Shown piece by piece: positions 33,614 through 37,323 of a DNA stretch of 37,323 nt. Positions within the stretch are counted from its first letter, which is position 1. Every line of letters starts with the position of its first letter. The translations under genes and the position numbers were made by a program. The stretch comes from an uncultured Bacilli bacterium (GTDB lineage: Bacteria; Bacillota_I; Bacilli_A; RF39; UBA660): assembly GCA_947585915.1 (NCBI GenBank), contig CANPXJ010000005.1, forward strand, positions 1 to 37,323, in the 5' to 3' direction. The notes beneath the pieces are model-generated. The model searched no databases. It was not told the DNA's origin and saw only the letters and a program-made list of their open reading frames with translations.

Positions 33614-33865
33614 TTATTCTTTTAAAGTTAGAGAATAATTTTGCTCTGAATTAGACAATTTTTGTTTTTTTATTTCTAGAAACATTAATTTAGTTAAACC
33701 CCTATTATGTTCTATTAAATAATCTATCTCTTCTAAACTCATCTGTTCTAAAAGATTTTCTTCATTAGAAAGAATAAGTATTTGCTTTAGCGTTAAATGG
33801 GTGTTGCTAAATTCTCCTCTTTCATATCTTGACATTATTTCATTATATTTTTCAATATTATTCAT
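33614..33865 (-). CDS. Hypothetical small protein
   Basis: This 83-residue, helical, charged protein (MSRYERGEFSNTHLTLKQILILSNEENLLEQMSLEEIDYLIEHN) has no motif I recognise. GAGGAAAAT precedes the ATG. It lies upstream of the MATE promoter on the same strand, separate from it, and downstream of the RhuM-type gene. It could be an accessory-region gene; no partner is evident. Confidence 0.5.
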   Translation of the reverse strand: MNNIEKYNEIMSRYERGEFSNTHLTLKQILILSNEENLLEQMSLEEIDYLIEHNRGLTKLMFLEIKKQKLSNSEQNYSLTLKE

Positions 33866-34008
33866 ATTTTCCTCACTTTATTTTATATTTTCTTCATTAT
33901 CTTATTTAATATAAATATATTTTGCAAAAGTTTTCACAAAATTTTTCCAAAATATATGTTTTTTTAAATGGACAGTTTATTTATTTTCAATTTGTGTTGC
34001 CTTATTTA

Positions 34009-34887
34009 TTAATCTATCAAAAAACGAAAAACTTTTAAAGCATTTTCAACTTCTTTTTTCCAATCCTCCATATACATTGCAATATTTCTTTCCGCATTAT
34101 TTTCAGCTATATCAAGAAATAAGTTTACTAAATTGTTTAGATTTTTTATTTCTTGTTCATTTAAATAATTCTTAGCAATAGTAATATCTGATTTTAGTAT
34201 CTTACCATCAGGAGATTTTTCCCAATTAGTAAGACCCATATTTTTCTTAGTAGAATCTACTCTATGATAAACTATTTCAGCAGCAGTTTGTCCAGTTATA
34301 GCATAATGAAATTTATTTTGAATTGTTTTATAAAAGTCTATTGCTATTTCGCTATTTTCATCATAATCTATTGAACATTCTGCAAAGATATCCGTAACTT
34401 TTTGATAAAACATTCTTTCACTGGTACGAATTAATTTTATTCTTTCAAGTAATCTTTGAAAATATTCTTGGTCTCTCTTATTAGCTTTCATAAATCTTTC
34501 ATCATCTAAAGCAAATCCTTGAACCATATAATCCTTAATTATTTTATTTGCCCAAGTTCTAAATTTAATTGCTTTTTTTGAATTAACTCTAAAACCTATA
34601 GAAATAATCATATCTAAATTATAATATTTTGTTTTATAAGTTTGTTTGCCGTTGTTACCCATATGTTCCATTTTGGAACATGTGATATTTTCTTCAAGTT
34701 CACTATCATTATATATGTTATTTATATGTTTAGTAATTGCTGGTCTTTTAACACTAAAAAGTGTTGCTAAAGCTTCAGTATTTAACCAAACATCTTCATC
34801 TTTAAGTAATACTTCTACTTTAGCATTTCCTTCCTCATCATTATAAAATAAAATATTTTTTTCAGTTCCAATTAATTTATCTTTCAC
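34009..34887 (-). CDS. RhuM family protein, C-terminus shorter than usual
   Basis: This 292-residue protein shows the RhuM (virulence/phage-antirepressor-like) pattern: ILFYNDEEGNAKVEVLLKDEDVWLNTEALATLF, an HTH-like SVKRPAITKHINNIY, YNLDMIISIGFRVNSKKAIKFRTWANKIIKDY and the Fic/DOC-adjacent region DFYKTIQNKFHYAITGQTAAEIVYHRVD. Family members run to ~330 residues; this one ends soon after MYMEDWKKEVENALKVF. A T6 run there would, with one extra T, open another 14 codons. AGGGAGGTG precedes the ATG. Its function is unknown; relatives are common in mobile and defence-associated regions. Confidence 0.82.
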   Translation of the reverse strand: MKDKLIGTEKNILFYNDEEGNAKVEVLLKDEDVWLNTEALATLFSVKRPAITKHINNIYNDSELEENITCSKMEHMGNNGKQTYKTKYYNLDMIISIGFRVNSKKAIKFRTWANKIIKDYMVQGFALDDERFMKANKRDQEYFQRLLERIKLIRTSERMFYQKVTDIFAECSIDYDENSEIAIDFYKTIQNKFHYAITGQTAAEIVYHRVDSTKKNMGLTNWEKSPDGKILKSDITIAKNYLNEQEIKNLNNLVNLFLDIAENNAERNIAMYMEDWKKEVENALKVFRFLID

Positions 34888-34925
34888 ATTTACACCTCCC
34901 TGTTAAATAGTATTTTCTCACATAT

Positions 34926-34954
34926 ATTATACTATTATCACTAATTCTAAACAA
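34926..34954 (-). promoter_or_regulatory. Promoter of the RhuM gene
   Basis: TTGTTT (34949-34954) and TATAAT (34926-34931) are 17 bases apart on the minus strand, 39 bases before the ATG. Confidence 0.6.
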
Positions 34955-35340
34955 GCAATTTGGTAGAGTTCAAGTAAATTAATCTAATAAAAATTCATAT
35001 TTTAAAAGTTATTTGCATTTCTATTATTCTATAAAAATTCAAAATATCATTTTTATCACACGAATATTAATTATACCATTATTTTAATTAATTTAAAAAA
35101 GGCTATCAACAAATTTATTTTATTAACATCTTTATTTTCTATGAATACTTTTTATTTATTATTTCATGTGAATACTCTATACCATATGCAACCTTGTAAT
35201 ATTGTCCAGCGCTAATAAATATTATTTTTCATTATCAATATAAATAGTACCTTCTTTGATATTGCATATATAGGTTTTTGTTTAATTATCTCTATTAAGT
35301 ATTTTCAACTTTCAACCAAAAAAATCTAAAAAATCAAACA
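34955..35340. other. Gene-poor AT-rich stretch with possible gene remains
   Basis: I see no intact gene here. On the minus strand between about 35281 and 35139, protein-like pieces appear in different frames (TYICNIKEGTIYIDNEK, then ISAGQYYKVAYGIEYSHEI) and end at a TAG at 35139. These could be the remains of one decayed gene, or chance in AT-rich DNA. Confidence 0.3.
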
Positions 35341-35343
35341 ATA

Positions 35344-35388
35344 AAAAACTCGTTTCCTCTTTCATTTTATGTGAACATACGAGTTTAT
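35344..35388 (-). terminator. Terminator after the ATP-grasp-like gene
   Basis: AAACTCGT pairs with ACGAGTTT (35346-35353 with 35379-35386) around a long loop; TTTTTAT follows on the minus strand. It is about 100 bases past the stop codon. Confidence 0.55.
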
Positions 35389-35484
35389 TTATCCCCTTTG
35401 TTTACCACATTATATACTCAATGCAATTTCATATTATCATATCTATGGGATTATTTACTAACCTAATGGAAAAAATGAATAAAT

Positions 35485-36321
35485 TTAAACCATTCGTTTA
35501 TTATTTAGAAATTGATAAATATTATTTTTATAAACTTCTAATACTTTATCTCGCAATTCTGAATCTAGTTCTTCTAAATTCATATGTGGACTATTATCTT
35601 CTATTTCTAGAAGCAAAAATGAATCATCGTTTAATTTTAGAAAATCTATTCTCTGAAAACCAACTTTTAAATTTGACTTTTGCGCAAAATGATATGCTAA
35701 CTTTTCTTGATCATTATTTAATTTTATTAACTGCGGTTTCGGATAATTTGGATATTTGGATGGAATATATTCAAATACATACATTAATTTATCTGCAACA
35801 AAATAACATTGTACTTCTGACTTAAATTCTATTTTAGGTTGAATTAAATATCCTTCTTTAAATTCTTTTGCTAAATCATCTTTCTTTACAATTTTTTGTC
35901 CTATTCCACTACCAAGTGAATCAATCTCTTTAAGAACATATTTAGAAATGTTTTTAAATTTCTTTGTATCTTCTATGTTACTTACAGTAGGAATAACTTT
36001 TTCGCCAGTTTGATAAAAGGCACAAAGATATTCTTTACCTATTCCGTCTAACCCTTCGAGATTTACAGTCTTTATTTTTTTCTCTTTCAGTCTTTCCACT
36101 AATTTTTCATTAAAATCAGAAAAATAATTTATCTTATTTATATCTTCGGTCCAAGTATTTCTCCTAATAATAATATCAAATTTTTCATCAAGCTGTTCAT
36201 CATAGTCTACCCACAACAACGATACTTCGTTACCATCATTTCTAAATGATTCAGCTATATAATTATCTTCAATGAATTCTTCATTATCTTCATTTGATAA
36301 TATTAAAATTTTATAATTCAT
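35485..36321 (-). CDS. ATP-grasp-like protein (RimK/glutathione-synthetase type)
   Basis: This 278-residue protein has the order expected of an ATP-grasp ligase: an N-terminal alpha/beta domain (YKILILSNEDNEEFIEDNYIAESF, FDIIIRRNTWTED), a lysine in KYVLKEIDSLGSGIGQKIVKK near the flexible loop, LIQPKIEFKSEVQCYFVADKLMYVFEYIP, and a metal/ATP site LLLEIEDNSPHMNLEEL near the C-terminus. Such enzymes join a carboxylate to an amine using ATP; no substrate can be named. I start it at the ATG 36321 (GGTGG upstream), not the track's 36360. It stands alone between a terminator and a 270-base gap. Confidence 0.65.
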   Translation of the reverse strand: MNYKILILSNEDNEEFIEDNYIAESFRNDGNEVSLLWVDYDEQLDEKFDIIIRRNTWTEDINKINYFSDFNEKLVERLKEKKIKTVNLEGLDGIGKEYLCAFYQTGEKVIPTVSNIEDTKKFKNISKYVLKEIDSLGSGIGQKIVKKDDLAKEFKEGYLIQPKIEFKSEVQCYFVADKLMYVFEYIPSKYPNYPKPQLIKLNNDQEKLAYHFAQKSNLKVGFQRIDFLKLNDDSFLLLEIEDNSPHMNLEELDSELRDKVLEVYKNNIYQFLNNKRMV

Positions 36322-36594
36322 TTTACCACCAACAATTTTTATCCTTTTTATCGTCACCACATGATCTTACATTTTTGATGTTTATAGTAATTATGCATAA
36401 CTGTTATTACTTATGATTGAACTCATTAGACAAAACACATTTAGTACATATTATATTTATAAAACTATAATTACTATCAACACTTCATAAAATTGGAACA
36501 AATTGAGAACATTATTATCATTTAACAATCATTCTGATATTTAAAATAGTAGTATCACATCGTGCAATCGTTAATTAATTTATATATTAAAAAG

Positions 36595-37155
36595 TTAATA
36601 ATCCTTAGAATTTAATTTTTTTATTATTCTTTTATGAACAGGTCTTATAAAATCAACAATATTATTTCCTACTGCCTCTTCGAATGTAATCCATTTAACT
36701 CCCTTACTCTCATCTTCTCTAAAAGTTAATGATTTTTTGTCATCTGCTTCTAATAAGTACACAACATCTAAATGAGTATGAGCTGGAACATATTTCCCTT
36801 TTTTTATATGCCCAATAATTGGAGATGCCGAAATCGCAAAAATTGAGTCATCTAAAACTTTTGTTTTTAATCCTGTTTCTTCTTCTACTTCACGAATTGC
36901 AACAGCTAAAAGATTTTCTTCACCATCAGCATGTCCACCCGGAAAGATCCATGCATCATATATATTGTGGTACACCACAAGCATTTTTGTTCGTTCTTTA
37001 TTTACTACAAACGCTGAAGAGGCAAAATGTCCAAATTCGTTTTCTCTTGTTAAAACATCTTGAAAAGTATTCATCCATTTTAATAAGTAATCTTTAATTT
37101 TTTCTTCGCTTTCATCAAAAGGAATATAATTTTCTATTTTCTCCTTCAAGTTCAT
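36595..37155 (-). CDS. NUDIX hydrolase
   Basis: This 186-residue protein has a full Nudix box, GGHADGEENLLAVAIREVEEETGL (about residues 73-96), which binds the metal and hydrolyses nucleoside-diphosphate-linked substrates. A helical N-terminus (KIENYIPFDESEEKIKDYLLKWM) and a final ESKGVKWITFEEAVGNNIV segment fit the common family length. The substrate is unknown. GGAG precedes the ATG and a well-spaced promoter lies upstream, so it is probably a single-gene unit. Confidence 0.9.
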   Translation of the reverse strand: MNLKEKIENYIPFDESEEKIKDYLLKWMNTFQDVLTRENEFGHFASSAFVVNKERTKMLVVYHNIYDAWIFPGGHADGEENLLAVAIREVEEETGLKTKVLDDSIFAISASPIIGHIKKGKYVPAHTHLDVVYLLEADDKKSLTFREDESKGVKWITFEEAVGNNIVDFIRPVHKRIIKKLNSKDY

Positions 37156-37203
37156 TGCTTCTACTCCTTAAATAATTTTTATCCGACATGGTTTGACGAA
37201 AGT

Positions 37204-37232
37204 ATTATATCTAAATTCTTTAGGAATGTAAA
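37204..37232 (-). promoter_or_regulatory. Promoter of the NUDIX gene
   Basis: TTTACA (37227-37232) and TATAAT (37204-37209) are 17 bases apart on the minus strand, about 48 bases before the ATG. Confidence 0.65.
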
Positions 37233-37323
37233 TATTGGTTCTCTCTTTTAAGTTCCGGCAAAAATAAAAAAGGAAAGAAAAAGCAGATAAGAAAGCAATT
37301 AGAAATGAAGCAAGAAATATTTT

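Noticed and set aside
1-37323. CRISPR array, tRNA, rRNA or tmRNA genes
   Set aside because: No regularly spaced repeats or tRNA/rRNA-like sequences were seen on reading; no software was run.
1-37323. Mycoplasma-type code with TGA as Trp
   Set aside because: RF2 is present and genes such as parA end in TGA; Trp codons in conserved motifs are TGG.

Overview
The window is an AT-rich chromosomal segment (my estimate is high-20s % GC) of a Gram-positive-type bacterium, most like uncultured gut Bacilli near the Mollicutes (RF39/Acholeplasma-like lineages). Support: a soj/parA - parB - MscS - DUF951 - AbgT-type transporter - ychF run resembling the origin-proximal region of Firmicutes, tilS-ftsH, a DUF1292 protein, and AGGAGG/GGTGAT ribosome binding sites. 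TGA is a stop codon here: prfB (RF2) is present with its programmed frameshift at an in-frame TGA, so this is not a Mycoplasma-type code. The lineage is inference.

Layout. 0.07-1.3 kb: an IS3-family insertion sequence with an A AAA AAG frameshift. 1.4-8.9 kb: DUF1292 protein, PP2C phosphatase, DUF5662 protein (one of few + strand genes), a GH3 hexosaminidase, an unknown protein, a tandem array of four related membrane/coiled-coil proteins behind one strong promoter, and a YugP-type zinc peptidase. 8.9-19.1 kb: cysS, gltX, a membrane-anchored HEISH protein, ychF, an AbgT-family transporter, DUF951, MscS, parB and parA, nearly all on the minus strand. 19.2-26.9 kb: a secreted NlpC/P60-like protein whose catalytic Cys position holds Ser, small membrane proteins, a CPBP protease, a double-HTH regulator, ftsH with an unusual C-terminal tail, and tilS.

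26.9-30.9 kb is the most interesting part. First, 26.95-27.25 kb looks like an undescribed type I toxin-antitoxin locus: a 23-residue hydrophobic peptide ORF with a strong but hairpin-masked ribosome binding site, a convergent ~85-nt RNA with its own promoter, a shared two-way terminator hairpin, and repeats that make the two RNAs complementary, as in the Fst/par design. Second, 27.4-30.9 kb is a complete diversity-generating retroelement (DGR): a surface-anchored target protein, a variable repeat (VR) near its C-terminus, a template repeat (TR) reading as 16 Asn codons, an Avd-like protein and a reverse transcriptase with the DGR motif IGNLSSQ and YMDD. Outside length differences and one ambiguous codon, TR-VR differences fall at TR adenines. 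The target promoter has a G9 tract in its spacer, so expression may be phase-variable while the sequence is diversified.

30.9-37.3 kb: prfB with its +1 frameshift, a MATE exporter behind a promoter and a leader terminator, a small unknown protein, a RhuM-family protein, a ~600-base gene-poor stretch with possible gene remains, an ATP-grasp-like protein and a NUDIX hydrolase. No tRNA, rRNA, CRISPR array or consensus parS site was seen.
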